64,000 nt of DNA from DAOMFM01 sp035429825 (GCA_044224215.1 JBGAKX010000006.1:1-64000), one strand, 5' to 3'; shown: positions 35,801 through 43,159, numbered from the stretch's first letter. Numbers and translations are program-made. The notes: a model not told the origin generated them from the sequence alone.

Positions 35801-36231
35801 GTCTGCGTCTCGGTATTCACCTGAACACCCGAGTCGCCGGCGACGACGTCGACAGTTGTCGCCGAACCGCTGACGGAAAGCTCTGCAGCAACTGTCGTCT
35901 TGCTGCCGACCGTAACCTGGACCGGAACGACTCGGGGTGCGAAGCCGGCGGCCTCGACCTTTACCTCGTAATTTCCAGGCTTGAGATTTGTGACGATGAA
36001 GTTGCCTTCACCCGTTGATGTCGCGGTGCGCGACGCGCCCGTGTCCTTTGACGACACGGTCACCGACGCGCCTGCGACCACCGCGCCCTGCGGATCGGTC
36101 ACAGTGCCGCTGATCTGGCCCGTCTCGGTTTGCGCGAACACGCTTGCCGAACCGAGCATCATCAGGACAACCAGAAGCGACAGCAGGCCGCGTGTGGTAC
36201 GTTCCCGCAGCGGCAGACTCCTGTGTCTCAT
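32848..36231 (-). CDS. Oar-like TonB-dependent receptor with carboxypeptidase-regulatory domain
   Basis: This 1127-residue outer-membrane protein starts at ATG 36231 (AGGAG Shine-Dalgarno). A signal peptide ends at SVFAQ-TET; a carboxypeptidase-regulatory beta-sandwich follows (GQISGTVTDPQGAVVAGASV), then a plug domain (RELPTITRNPYTLVQLAG, TINGQRSASTNVLLDGADNN) and a large barrel ending in the aromatic terminus KFVF. This is the Oar type abundant in Acidobacteria, where the ligand (peptide, glycan or other polymer) is usually unknown. No TonB box is evident by eye. Two TonB-family proteins lie 9 kb away, but no ExbB/ExbD. It has a long AT-richer upstream region with a GTAAA-type repeat array. 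Confidence 0.93.
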   Translation of the reverse strand: MRHRSLPLRERTTRGLLSLLVVLMMLGSASVFAQTETGQISGTVTDPQGAVVAGASVTVSSKDTGASRTATSTGEGNFIVTNLKPGNYEVKVEAAGFAPRVVPVQVTVGSKTTVAAELSVSGSATTVDVVAGDSGVQVNTETQTLQTNVSQKQLRELPTITRNPYTLVQLAGTAIDVDPLNQAPGNNASSRGAGFTINGQRSASTNVLLDGADNNDQYTASIGQDVPLDSVQEFTVLTNNFSAEYGRAGGGIVNVATKSGTNDFHGTVYEFNRISDLATQGYNLQAQIPAIKKGVFTRNQFGYSIGGPIVKDKLLFFNSIEWLRIRSLDTRITYVPTPEFLAQTAPNTQEFFNAFSLRAPIAGALVTRGELVPNAAPGADPTPIQLLPSGLPIFGQVFYPYPTDAGGGLPRNDYQIVGRVDYNMSDKTTMYGRYALQNSDFFPGTNADSPYVGFDTGITAENNNVLISLTHVWSDRLVSQSKYVFNRLNGNQPLAEQPPTPSLYIFRNVPAQIGNDFIALPGYLPFSPGNALPFGGPQNLNQFYQDQTYTVGDHAIRFGGSFVRINDDRTFGAYESGVAELGANMQQSLDNLVLGGLRTYRVAIDPKGAYPGEQVALPTGQPRFDRNNRYNEGALYVNDSWKIHPRLTLNLGLRWDYFGVQHNKDQNLDSNFYFGDGSTQNERVRNGQVLLAPDSPDGMLWARDLNNFGPRVGIAWDVFGDGKTSVRGGYGLSYERNFGNVTFNVIQNPPNYAVVALPGAPISLDNLGPFSGTGSITLPQSSLRAVDPNIVNAYAQFWSAAVEHEFAGTYVASVEYSGSKGTNLYSIADENPTFGAIHYGFDYNPVTNPQAYINQQYAAINARGNGGFSNYNSVTFGLDTREIPNTGLQFGIKYTYAHAIDNLSTTFSEGANVFNLGFLDALDPQLDKGDADFDVRHRLITSGIWEIPYANGTEGWKKWALDGWQLTYIFSARTGTPFSIYDCTNAYNKCVRLLQGGPIDRDGQADTAPDAVNPNQYTYINLTNQLSQAGSYADPLTGVDDFGPFPSNMTGRNAFRRPGFWNLDGGVYKTFNLTERFNMQLRAEFYNLFNHANLFVNDAAVDISATDHITAFKDGRRQIQLAVKFVF

Positions 36232-36521
36232 GTTGCGATCTCCTCTTGTCAGTGTCGATTTGTAAAGTCACTTGGACTTCACTCGCCTGACGCTTCGCAA
36301 GAGGCATACCGCTCGTTGTGTTTACACAGGACACCGTTATTTTCGGGCACGTTGTCGCCATTCGTAAAAATGCGAATTCGACGCGCCTCCGAAATCCTGA
36401 ATTTTCGTGCACGCGAAGTGCGTGCGAGGGTTGTTGGCGACGGAAAATGCAATTCCGAATTTACAAGGTGTATTTAAGCACGTGGGAAATATGCGATTTG
36501 TCTCCAAATCAACGCCGACGT

Positions 36522-36546
36522 TTTACCGACCTTTACAGCCTTTTAC
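36522..36546 (+). promoter_or_regulatory. Operator B: three TTTAC repeats at exact 10-bp spacing
   Basis: TTTAC starts at 36522, 36532 and 36542, giving TTTACCGACC, TTTACAGCCT and TTTACGGGAT. It lies about 290 bp upstream of the Oar start codon. Its orientation relative to Oar is opposite to that of arrays A and C relative to their genes, pointing instead into the 36.6-kb non-coding stretch. No convincing -10 follows at the distance seen in A and C. Confidence 0.45.
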
Positions 36547-36670
36547 GGGATGGCACGCGAGTTTCGATTGTTGATGGGTCGTGTGCTTGGTAGCACCACA
36601 GCCCGTGTAGCGCTAAACCATTTTTTTGGAGAATCCGAAGCAGCGCGATTCAATACGTTCGGGCCGGGCC

Positions 36671-36734
36671 CTACCGGACCCGGCTCTGATTGCTCATTTG
36701 CGCTCGGACACTGAACCAGAGCCGGGCGCGGTAG
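36671..36734. repeat. Strong 18-bp stem-loop downstream of the AAA regulator gene
   Basis: Arms 36671-36688 and 36717-36734 pair as CTACCG and CCCGGCTCTG with CAGAGCCGGG and CGGTAG, interrupted only by one 2-nt internal mismatch; the loop is 28 nt. No T-tract follows on either side. It lies about 60 bp beyond the stop of the minus-strand AAA gene, so it could be a transcript-end stabiliser, or part of an untranslated RNA read from array B. Confidence 0.5.
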
Positions 36735-36791
36735 CGCTCGGCCAATTGCTCCGGCACGGTCTGCCTCAATTCATGAGGTTCGTGCGCGACG

Positions 36792-37886
36792 CTACGCCGT
36801 CATTTCGACGGCGGGACGCTGCCGACTTTGCCTGCACGACACCTTGAACGCCGTTGCGTCGATCCCGTGCACCGCGAGCTTTGAATTCAGCGTCGTTACC
36901 GGCATTCCCAGCAACCGCGCCGCGTGCGTCTGCACTCCGGCGCAGCGCTCGAGCGCCGCGCTCAGCAGTTGTCGCTCGTAGCGCTCCACCTCTTCGTGGA
37001 GCACGATGCCGCCGCCGATGATTCCTGCCGGATCGGTTCGATGATCAACCTTGCCCGAAATGTGTACCGGCAGCTCCTGCAGACCGATTGCCGGCGGCCC
37101 AGAGCGGCGTACCGCGACGTCGACGACCCGCTTCAACTCGCCGACGTTTCCGGGCCACGTGTGGCTCTCGAGCGCCTTGAGGGCCGCCGGGTCGATTGCC
37201 CGCGGCTCTCTTCCGAGACGGGCGCACATCGCGGCTGCAAACATCTCGGCAAGCGGAATGATGTCGGAAGCACGCTCCGACAGGTTCGGTATCCTTACTA
37301 TATTGGCGCACGTTCGGTGGCAGTCGACTTCCGAAGAGGCGCCGAAGACGAGCCGAACATCACATTCCCTGAGTAGCCTGCGTCGCGCGTGCTCGCTCGG
37401 ACGGTTGTCCACGAAATCGGCAATCTGATGCACGAGCTCCGTGGAGACCTCCGCGACATCGCCGACATATATCGTCCCGCCGGCTGCCTGCATTCCGTAC
37501 TCGGCGCGGAGCTGCCGAATCGCCGGTGGCAGCGTCGCCGGTACGTCAAAGAGCAGCGAGCGAAGGACGTGTTCTCCGAAACCGTTCGCCGGCAGCACGA
37601 CGAATGGACGACTCTGCCGAGCGCTCGCATCGTGGATCAGCCGGGCAAGCATCGCCTTGCCCGATCCTGGAGCGCCCCAGATCAGCACGGGCTCTGCGTG
37701 CGCGCTCAACGCCGCAACGAGCTGCGGCGCATTGAGCGCCCAGGCGCTCGTTCCCGGGATTCGCGCGCGCACGAGCTCGGCCGGCTGCGTGTCGGCCGCG
37801 CCTGCGCCTTCGCCGCCGGGACGAATCGGAAGTCTGGAAGGTCCTGCCGTTGCGTTCTTCTGCACTGTGTTCACCCGTAGTTGCAT
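36792..37886 (-). CDS. Degenerate sigma54-activator-like AAA+ protein with Fis-type HTH
   Basis: This 364-residue protein has the NtrC-family layout without a receiver. Walker A GAPGSGKAMLAR is at residues 71-82, and WPGNVGELKRVVDVAVRRS is the sensor II region. A C-terminal Fis helix-turn-helix (LLSAALERCAGVQTHAARLL, then GMPVTTLNSKL) follows. Two elements needed for sigma54 activation are absent: the GAFTGA loop (the corresponding stretch reads LLFDVPATLPPAIRQ) and Walker B Asp-Glu (GGTIYVGDVAEV instead of GGTLFLDEI). It therefore probably acts as a DNA-binding regulator independent of sigma54 remodelling. Its promoter region carries the GTAAA array C. Confidence 0.8.
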   Translation of the reverse strand: MQLRVNTVQKNATAGPSRLPIRPGGEGAGAADTQPAELVRARIPGTSAWALNAPQLVAALSAHAEPVLIWGAPGSGKAMLARLIHDASARQSRPFVVLPANGFGEHVLRSLLFDVPATLPPAIRQLRAEYGMQAAGGTIYVGDVAEVSTELVHQIADFVDNRPSEHARRRLLRECDVRLVFGASSEVDCHRTCANIVRIPNLSERASDIIPLAEMFAAAMCARLGREPRAIDPAALKALESHTWPGNVGELKRVVDVAVRRSGPPAIGLQELPVHISGKVDHRTDPAGIIGGGIVLHEEVERYERQLLSAALERCAGVQTHAARLLGMPVTTLNSKLAVHGIDATAFKVSCRQSRQRPAVEMTA

Positions 37887-37894
37887 TGCTGAAC

Positions 37895-37958
37895 GTATAA
37901 CGCACGGCGCGGGCGAGCGGCGGTAAAATGCTGTAAAGATGTGCTTTACGGGTGTAAA
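37895..37958 (-). promoter_or_regulatory. Operator/promoter C: phased GTAAA repeats upstream of the AAA regulator gene
   Basis: GTAAA starts at 37923 and 37933 (10 bp apart) and again at 37954 (21 bp on). A TTATAC -10 (37895-37900, minus strand) lies 22 bp beyond the proximal repeat, nearly the same geometry as array A (23 bp). The array occupies the -35 position and no consensus -35 is present. The AAA gene start is 8 bp past the -10, so the transcript leader would be very short or absent. Confidence 0.5.
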
Positions 37959-37960
37959 TA

Positions 37961-38554
37961 TCAGGCGTGGCCGGCCGCCGCGATGAAGCGGTAACCGGAA
38001 CGCGGAATCGTGAGGATGTACCGTGGCCGCGATGGCGAATCACCGATCTTGCGCCGCAGCTTGGCGATGTGCACGTCGACCGTGCGCGTCAGCGAGACGG
38101 CCGAACTGCCCCACACCTCTTCAAGCAATTCGTCGCGTGTCACGACTCTGTCAGCGTGCTCGACAAGGTAGCGCAACAGGTCGAACTCCCGCGGTGACAG
38201 CGGGATCTCGTGGCCCTCGCGTCGAGCGCGGTACGCCTCAAAATCGACCTCGAGCATTCCGAGCACCGCGCGAAGCGGTCTTTCCACGTGTACCTCGCGC
38301 GACTCCTCAGCGTGTCCGGGCGAAACGATCACGATCGGTACGTGGCGTTCGCCCGTTGCTCGCAGCCGCTCGATGACCGCGTCGTGCGACGCGCCCTCGG
38401 TCAGCGAGAGAATCGCGACGTCGGCATCCGACACGAGTCGAGCGCCAGACACGCCGTCGCGCGCGCAGACCACGCCGTACCCGCGATCGCGCAGCTCGTT
38501 CTGCAACGCCGCCGTGCGCGCGAGATCGTCGCCAACGATCAGTACTCGCCACAT
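37961..38554 (-). CDS. Atypical OmpR/PhoB-type regulator 2 (no phospho-acceptor Asp)
   Basis: At 197 residues it is short for the family (usually 220-240). The winged helix is canonical: LSPREFDLLRYLVEHADRVV, LLEEVWGSSAVSLTRTVDVH, IAKLRRKIGDSPSRPRYILT and IPRSGYRF. The receiver-like part keeps the acidic pair (D9, D10), but the phospho-acceptor position is Ser50 (VAILSLTEG), and the conserved Lys region is lost and shortened. The DNA-recognition helix SLTRTVDVHIAKLR is identical to that of regulator 1 at 32.0-32.7 kb, so the two probably bind the same site, plausibly the GTAAA arrays. Confidence 0.85.
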   Translation of the reverse strand: MWRVLIVGDDLARTAALQNELRDRGYGVVCARDGVSGARLVSDADVAILSLTEGASHDAVIERLRATGERHVPIVIVSPGHAEESREVHVERPLRAVLGMLEVDFEAYRARREGHEIPLSPREFDLLRYLVEHADRVVTRDELLEEVWGSSAVSLTRTVDVHIAKLRRKIGDSPSRPRYILTIPRSGYRFIAAAGHA

Positions 38555-38643
38555 GCTCGAATCGATCCCCTTCCCTGGTCTGCCGGTTGGTTGCCGCTCG
38601 GCTCAATTGGTTGCAAAAAAATGCGGGCGTCGGGGTCTCGGGC

Positions 38644-38649
38644 TATAAT
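38644..38649 (+). promoter_or_regulatory. Consensus -10 (TATAAT) placing the transcript start at the FHA gene ATG
   Basis: A perfect TATAAT ends 7 bp before the ATG at 38657 and there is no Shine-Dalgarno in between (CCGCCGC). The predicted start site coincides with the start codon, suggesting a leaderless mRNA. The -35 region is weak; TTGCAA at 38611 is 27 bp away. Confidence 0.5.
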
Positions 38650-38656
38650 CCGCCGC

Positions 38657-39454
38657 ATGGCTGACCGAGACGACGGACCGCTGCACCGCGCCGAGGCGCT
38701 GGTCCGGAAGGTCCTCGATCGCGTCGGATCGAGCGTCGACAAGAAGCTCGCCGCGTCCGGCTCCGCCACGGTTGGCTGGCTGGCAGGGTCGGTTGCGGCT
38801 TCGCTCGAAAGCCACCTCGAGAAGGCGGTCCGCCCGGACGCCCGTGGCGTACGGCGCCAGGCGCCCGACCGGTTCTCGGTGTCACTGACCTACGAGCAGC
38901 ACGAGGGCCTGTCCGAAGGCGACCGCAAGGCGCTGGCAGCCGAGCTCGCGGCGACGGCGTACGAGTACATCGCGAACCATCGCTACGAGACCGTGGCAAA
39001 GGTCCACGTCGACGTCGGATGCGATCTGTTTGCTTCGAGCCCTGTCGTGACGGCGTCGTTCTCCCCTGCCCCCGGCGAAACAGCCGGAGCTGTGCACGAC
39101 GTTCGACCCGTGTCGGCCGCTGCGGTTGTAAGCGGCGGCGCCGGAACGGTGACGCTGCAACTCGAGGGACCTGGCGGCAAGCCGGTCGTGCGCGCGCGGC
39201 TCGAACCAGGAGGCGATCCGCTCACCGTGGGCCGTGCGTCGGGAAACCGTCTGCTCGTCGACGACGACAGCGTGTCAAAGTTCCACGCGACGCTCAGGCT
39301 CGGACGCGACGGAGTAGTCGTCGTTTCGGATCTCGGATCGACAAACGGTACGTTTCTGAACGACGAAACGGTTCCGATCTCCACCGGTCGACCGGTTGAC
39401 GCAGGCGACACCGTCACGTTCGGCGACGTCCCGTTCTCGGTTCGACGCCTGTAG
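38657..39454 (+). CDS. FhaA-like protein: DUF3662 plus C-terminal FHA domain
   Basis: The protein is 265 residues from ATG 38657. The N-terminal half (about 1-130) has FhaA-type DUF3662 features: LEKAVRPDARGVRRQAPDRF, VSLTYEQHEGLSEGDRKALA and HRYETVAKVHVDV. The C-terminal FHA phosphothreonine-binding domain is complete, with VGRASGNRLLVDDDSVSKFH and SDLGSTNGTFLNDE. In Actinobacteria FhaA binds phosphorylated MviN-type and PknB substrates to regulate peptidoglycan synthesis. Here it leads a cluster with a PBP and an FtsW/RodA protein, matching that role, although no Ser/Thr kinase is in the window. The longer open frame upstream of 38657 lacks homology. Confidence 0.85.
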   Translation: MADRDDGPLHRAEALVRKVLDRVGSSVDKKLAASGSATVGWLAGSVAASLESHLEKAVRPDARGVRRQAPDRFSVSLTYEQHEGLSEGDRKALAAELAATAYEYIANHRYETVAKVHVDVGCDLFASSPVVTASFSPAPGETAGAVHDVRPVSAAAVVSGGAGTVTLQLEGPGGKPVVRARLEPGGDPLTVGRASGNRLLVDDDSVSKFHATLRLGRDGVVVVSDLGSTNGTFLNDETVPISTGRPVDAGDTVTFGDVPFSVRRL

Positions 39455-39519
39455 GGGCGCCAGTCCCTGGAGTCCCTCAGGAAACATGTCCTTCCACCCC
39501 ATCGTTCGTACTCTGTGAC

Positions 39520-41229
39520 ATGGTCATCGTCCCCACCACCCTCTCGATCGTCTTTCTCGTCGTCCTGCTGATACTCGGAGCATTGCTGCTCGTCGCGTCG
39601 TTGAGAGGTGTCCGCGGACCCGACGCCCCCGATGACATCCCTGTCGATCCCTCGCGGTACGGCCCGGCGCAGACGAACCGCTGGCTCAGGCTGATGCGCG
39701 GTGGATTTGCCTTGCTGTGCGCATGCGCGCTCGGCTTCCATGCCTTCTGGATCTACGGAGCGCCGGGCAGCGGCGAATACGACCGATTCGCCATGCGCGA
39801 CCAGCGCAACCGGCGGCTCGCGGAAGCGGGACTTCGCGGCTGGGTGTTCGACCGGACCGGAAAACCGGAGCGCGCGCTTGCGAAGTACCGGCTCGACGGG
39901 ACGCGCATCGTGCGCGACTACCCGCTGCGCGACGCGGCCACGAACATCTCGGGCTACAGCGACTTCGTGTACGGGTCGGCCGGGTTTGAGCGTGCCTACG
40001 CCGACTACCTCACCGAGCCGTCTTCGACGATCAACACGCTTGCCTCGCCCGCGCCGGTCGGCATGGACGTCACGTCCACGATCGACATCGACATGCAGAA
40101 GGAGGCGTACCGGCTGCTGAAGGGCAAGCGCGGCGCCGCCGTCGTGATCTCGATCCCTTCCGGCGAGGTCCTCGCGATGGCGAGCAGCCCGTCGTTCGAT
40201 CCGGCGCTCGTCGGGGATGACGCCGCGTGGAAGCGGCTCAACGAGGACAGCGTCAAGGCGCCCGAGCTGAGCCCGATGACCGACCGCGCCCTGAAGACGT
40301 ACTACCTCCCCGGCTCGACGTTCAAGGTGGTCGTCGCAATCGCGGCGATCGAAGCGGGCCTGGCGGATCGCAAGTTCACGTGCACGCACGACGGCTTCAC
40401 GGCGCCTCGGTCGCGGCGTCCGATCACCGACGATTCGGACGGAGTGCACGGAACCATCGGGCTCGACGATGCGTTGCGCGTCTCGTGCAACCAGTACTTT
40501 GCTCAGATGGGCGTCGCGCTCGGTCCGGTGCGTCTTGCCGAGGTGGCTCGACGGTTCGGCATCAGGACGGGCGGACCGGCAGCCCTTCGCGACGCCGACG
40601 TGTGGCGCTACAAGCTCGCCGATCCCACCGACTTCGTTTCGGCGTTCGGTCCACCCCCGGCGCGCGTGTTCCTGCCTGCGGATTTCGACGACGACTTCAG
40701 CCCGTACGATCTTGCGATCGAGTCGTGTGGCCAGGGTCCGAATCAGATTACGATCCTGCAGCTCGCACTGATCGCCGCGGGGATCGCCAGTCCGAACGCG
40801 CAACTCTCGAAGCCCACGATCGAGGCCGGCGTCGAGCCACAGCTGCTCGGCCAGGTCTGCGCGCCGGAAACGGCGGCCAGGCTCCGACGGATGATGCACG
40901 ACGTCGTCGAGCGCGGCACGGCCGCGAATGCCTTCGCGCCTCTCAAGGGCAGGATCTCGGCGGCGGGCAAGACGGGCACGGCTCAGCGCGAGGTCATCGA
41001 CTATGACCCGGCGACGCTCGAGCCAAAAACGTTTCGGGGACGCGACGGCAAGGAGTACGTCAAGCGCGTCGAGAGCATCGATGCGCTGTTTCTCGGGTTT
41101 GCGCCGTACGAGAATCCGCAGATCGCGTTTGCGATGATCGTGGAGAACGGCGGACACGGCGGCACGGCCGCGGCGCCGATTGCCGTCGGGCTGATCGCAA
41201 AGGCGCGCGAACTGGGGTTGATCCGATGA
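39520..41229 (+). CDS. Class B penicillin-binding protein (PbpA/PBP2-type transpeptidase)
   Basis: This 569-residue protein has one N-terminal membrane anchor at the start (VVLLILGALLLVASL) and a second hydrophobic stretch near residue 70. The dimerisation region and the transpeptidase domain follow with SxxK at S266 to K269 (GSTFKVV), SxN as SCNQYF near residue 327, and KTGTAQ starting at K484. It cross-links peptidoglycan during elongation or division. Two hydrophobic segments before the catalytic domain are unusual; class B PBPs normally have one. It overlaps the FtsW/RodA gene by 4 bp (ATGA), as expected for a glycosyltransferase-transpeptidase pair. No ribosome-binding site is visible before 39520. 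Confidence 0.92.
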   Translation: MVIVPTTLSIVFLVVLLILGALLLVASLRGVRGPDAPDDIPVDPSRYGPAQTNRWLRLMRGGFALLCACALGFHAFWIYGAPGSGEYDRFAMRDQRNRRLAEAGLRGWVFDRTGKPERALAKYRLDGTRIVRDYPLRDAATNISGYSDFVYGSAGFERAYADYLTEPSSTINTLASPAPVGMDVTSTIDIDMQKEAYRLLKGKRGAAVVISIPSGEVLAMASSPSFDPALVGDDAAWKRLNEDSVKAPELSPMTDRALKTYYLPGSTFKVVVAIAAIEAGLADRKFTCTHDGFTAPRSRRPITDDSDGVHGTIGLDDALRVSCNQYFAQMGVALGPVRLAEVARRFGIRTGGPAALRDADVWRYKLADPTDFVSAFGPPPARVFLPADFDDDFSPYDLAIESCGQGPNQITILQLALIAAGIASPNAQLSKPTIEAGVEPQLLGQVCAPETAARLRRMMHDVVERGTAANAFAPLKGRISAAGKTGTAQREVIDYDPATLEPKTFRGRDGKEYVKRVESIDALFLGFAPYENPQIAFAMIVENGGHGGTAAAPIAVGLIAKARELGLIR

Positions 41230-42827
41230 CCGCATCCACGGAAACGCGGGCGACCGACGTCGCCACCGGCGGCGAGCCAACCGCCCCGGCATCGCACCGG
41301 CCATCGGTCCACCTGTTCGTGCTGCTGGCACTCGCCGGCATGGCCGTGGTTGCGCACGCGTCGATCATCTCGGCGGCGTCGCTGCGTGGATTCTCGCCGA
41401 GCATCGCCGTTGCCATCCGCAACATTTCGTTCTTTGTCCCCGTGCTCGTCGTGTTCTTCTGGCTGGCGCGATCCCAGCGGTACCGCGGATCGATGGTGCT
41501 GTTTTCGGCGGCGATGCTGCTCTTCACGGTCGGCCTTGCGTTGCAGTACCGGCTCTTCACCGACCCCGAGTACGGCGCGCGCGGCGCCGAACGCCGCGAG
41601 GCGCGCGAAGCCAAGGCCCAGACGGTCCGTTACCTGAACATCCGCACCGGGTACGACGACGCCAAGAAGTTGGCGGTGTTCGGGTCGACCACCGTTCCGG
41701 ATCCGCCGCCGGCGGACGCGCACGCGACCGAGTACACGGTCGGCGACGTGCTCTCGTCGCCGAACACGTACGTACCGCTCATTGCGCTGCTCGCGTTCTG
41801 CGTGGCGTTCCGGTTCTTCCGCAGCGACAACTTCCTGTTGTGGCTCCAGCGGCACACGCTGATGATCGCGCTGTTCACGTTGCTGCCGTTTGCAATTGCG
41901 GTGATCGCGTTCAGCTCGGAAGGCAAGTTCCTCGGACAGACGACGCCATGGGAACCGGTGAAGATCGTCTTTCTCGTCGCGTTCGCGGCGATGCTCGCCG
42001 ACAGTTACCGGCATCTGGCGCGAACGCGCTGGGGGCTTCCGCAGGCGCGATTTGCTGTGCCGTTTCTCGTCGTCGCCGCCTTGCCGCTGATCCCGTTCTT
42101 CGCGCTCTCGGACTTCGGCCAGATGCTCGTCTTCTTTGGCGTGTATGCGACGCTCTATGCCATCGCCGTGCGCAGCCGCGCGCAACTCGCATATGCATTG
42201 ATTGCCGTGCTGCTGTTTGCGCCCGTGCTCTACGCCGGCGTCGGGATCCCAAAGCGCGTGTACCTGCGCTCTCACCTGTGGCTCAACATGTGGCAGGCGC
42301 CGCCCGAGGACACCGAGTGGTGGCAGCCGTTCCTCGCGCGCAAGCGACACGAGTACGGCTTCCCCGTCTCGAACGACGACGCGTGGTACGACCAGTCGTC
42401 GCAGCTCGCGCAGGGACTGTTCGGCATTTCGGACGGCGGGACGGCCGGCGAAGGCCTGGGCCTCGGCTATCCCGAGATCGTTCCGGTCTCCGATTCGGAT
42501 TTCATCTATGCCGCGATCGGCGAGGAGCTCGGCCTGCTTGGGGGACTCGTCGTCTTCCTGGCCCTCGGCGCGCTGGTGGCGTCGTCGGTCGCCGTGGCGA
42601 TCGGTGCCCGTGACATGTTCACAAAGCTGATCGCGGCGGGGTTTGCGGCCTTTCTCGGACTCCAATCCATCGTTAATATAGGAGGCGTCCTTCGAATGCT
42701 TCCCATGACGGGAATCACGCTCCCGTTTGTCAGCCACGGTGGATGGTCGCTCATCACGTCGTTTGCGATGCTCGGCATACTGATGGCCATCGCCCACCGA
42801 AACGCGAAGGTACTCGCAACTTCCTGA
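41226..42827 (+). CDS. FtsW/RodA/SpoVE (SEDS) peptidoglycan glycosyltransferase
   Basis: This 533-residue polytopic protein has the SEDS hallmarks in its C-terminal half: LPLIPFFALSDFGQMLVFFG, SQLAQGLFGISDGGTAGEGL, GLGYPEIVPVSDSDFIYAAI, GEELGLLGGLVVFLAL and MLPMTGITLPFVSHGGWSLI. The N-terminal region (about 1-150) is longer than in E. coli RodA (370 residues) and includes a charged non-membrane loop near residues 120-165. It is coupled to the class B PBP, forming a SEDS-PBP polymerase/cross-linking pair. Confidence 0.93.
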   Translation: MTASTETRATDVATGGEPTAPASHRPSVHLFVLLALAGMAVVAHASIISAASLRGFSPSIAVAIRNISFFVPVLVVFFWLARSQRYRGSMVLFSAAMLLFTVGLALQYRLFTDPEYGARGAERREAREAKAQTVRYLNIRTGYDDAKKLAVFGSTTVPDPPPADAHATEYTVGDVLSSPNTYVPLIALLAFCVAFRFFRSDNFLLWLQRHTLMIALFTLLPFAIAVIAFSSEGKFLGQTTPWEPVKIVFLVAFAAMLADSYRHLARTRWGLPQARFAVPFLVVAALPLIPFFALSDFGQMLVFFGVYATLYAIAVRSRAQLAYALIAVLLFAPVLYAGVGIPKRVYLRSHLWLNMWQAPPEDTEWWQPFLARKRHEYGFPVSNDDAWYDQSSQLAQGLFGISDGGTAGEGLGLGYPEIVPVSDSDFIYAAIGEELGLLGGLVVFLALGALVASSVAVAIGARDMFTKLIAAGFAAFLGLQSIVNIGGVLRMLPMTGITLPFVSHGGWSLITSFAMLGILMAIAHRNAKVLATS

Positions 42828-42838
42828 GGAGGCCGCCC

Positions 42839-43159
42839 ATGCTCTCGAACTCATCCGCCTCGCGAAACCGACGCAAGGGTCCGCGCCGATTCCTGAAACT
42901 CAAGATCGTGGTCGACGGCACGGACGCGCAGGGCGAGAAGTTTCGCGAGTCGACCGAGACCCGGGTAGCTTCAAAGGACGGCGGCCTCTTCATCACGACG
43001 CGCAGGCTGAGCGTTGGGTCATCGGTGAAGATCTCGACGCCCGACGGGAAGTTCAGCGCCAACGCGAGCATTCGCAACAGCCGGCACGACGTGACCACCA
43101 GCACGTACCAGTGCGGCTTCTGTTTCACCGACTCGGTGAACGGTTGGGTGCTAAGATAG
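42839..43159 (+). CDS. Small PilZ-like domain protein
   Basis: The 106-residue protein starts at ATG 42839 after a GAGGAG-like site. The N-terminal RRKGPRRFLKLKIVVDG and a following SKDGGLFITTRR (SxxG) resemble the RxxxR and [DN]xSxxG halves of PilZ c-di-GMP motifs; the Asp/Asn of the second motif is not obvious. IDD-type strands (GSSVKISTPDG, YQCGFCF) support a PilZ beta-barrel. It could link c-di-GMP or merely a PilZ-fold interaction to the adjacent cell-wall genes. It is 11 bp downstream of the SEDS gene. Confidence 0.65.
   Translation: MLSNSSASRNRRKGPRRFLKLKIVVDGTDAQGEKFRESTETRVASKDGGLFITTRRLSVGSSVKISTPDGKFSANASIRNSRHDVTTSTYQCGFCFTDSVNGWVLR

Larger units (their letters stand above)
36232..36791. 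other. 560-bp intergenic region upstream of the Oar receptor
   Basis: This non-coding region is noticeably more AT-rich than its surroundings between about 36300 and 36620. It contains an Oar ribosome-binding site, single GTAAA/TTTAC elements (36262, 36321, 36364, 36460), a three-copy phased TTTAC array (36522-36546), an inverted pair TGTGT-TT-ACACA (36317-36328), and a strong hairpin (36671-36734). A 73-codon open frame at 36626-36847 has no recognisable domain and overlaps the end of the AAA gene; I do not call it. No confident sigma70 promoter for the receptor could be placed. Confidence 0.6.

Noticed and set aside
36541..36570. TGGCACG followed by TTTCG, resembling a sigma54 -24/-12 element
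   Set aside because: The -12 half differs from TTGCA at key positions and no gene follows on that strand; it also overlaps the phased TTTAC array.
36626..36847. 73-codon plus-strand open frame
   Set aside because: No domain, no ribosome-binding site, includes the strong hairpin and overlaps the end of the AAA regulator gene.
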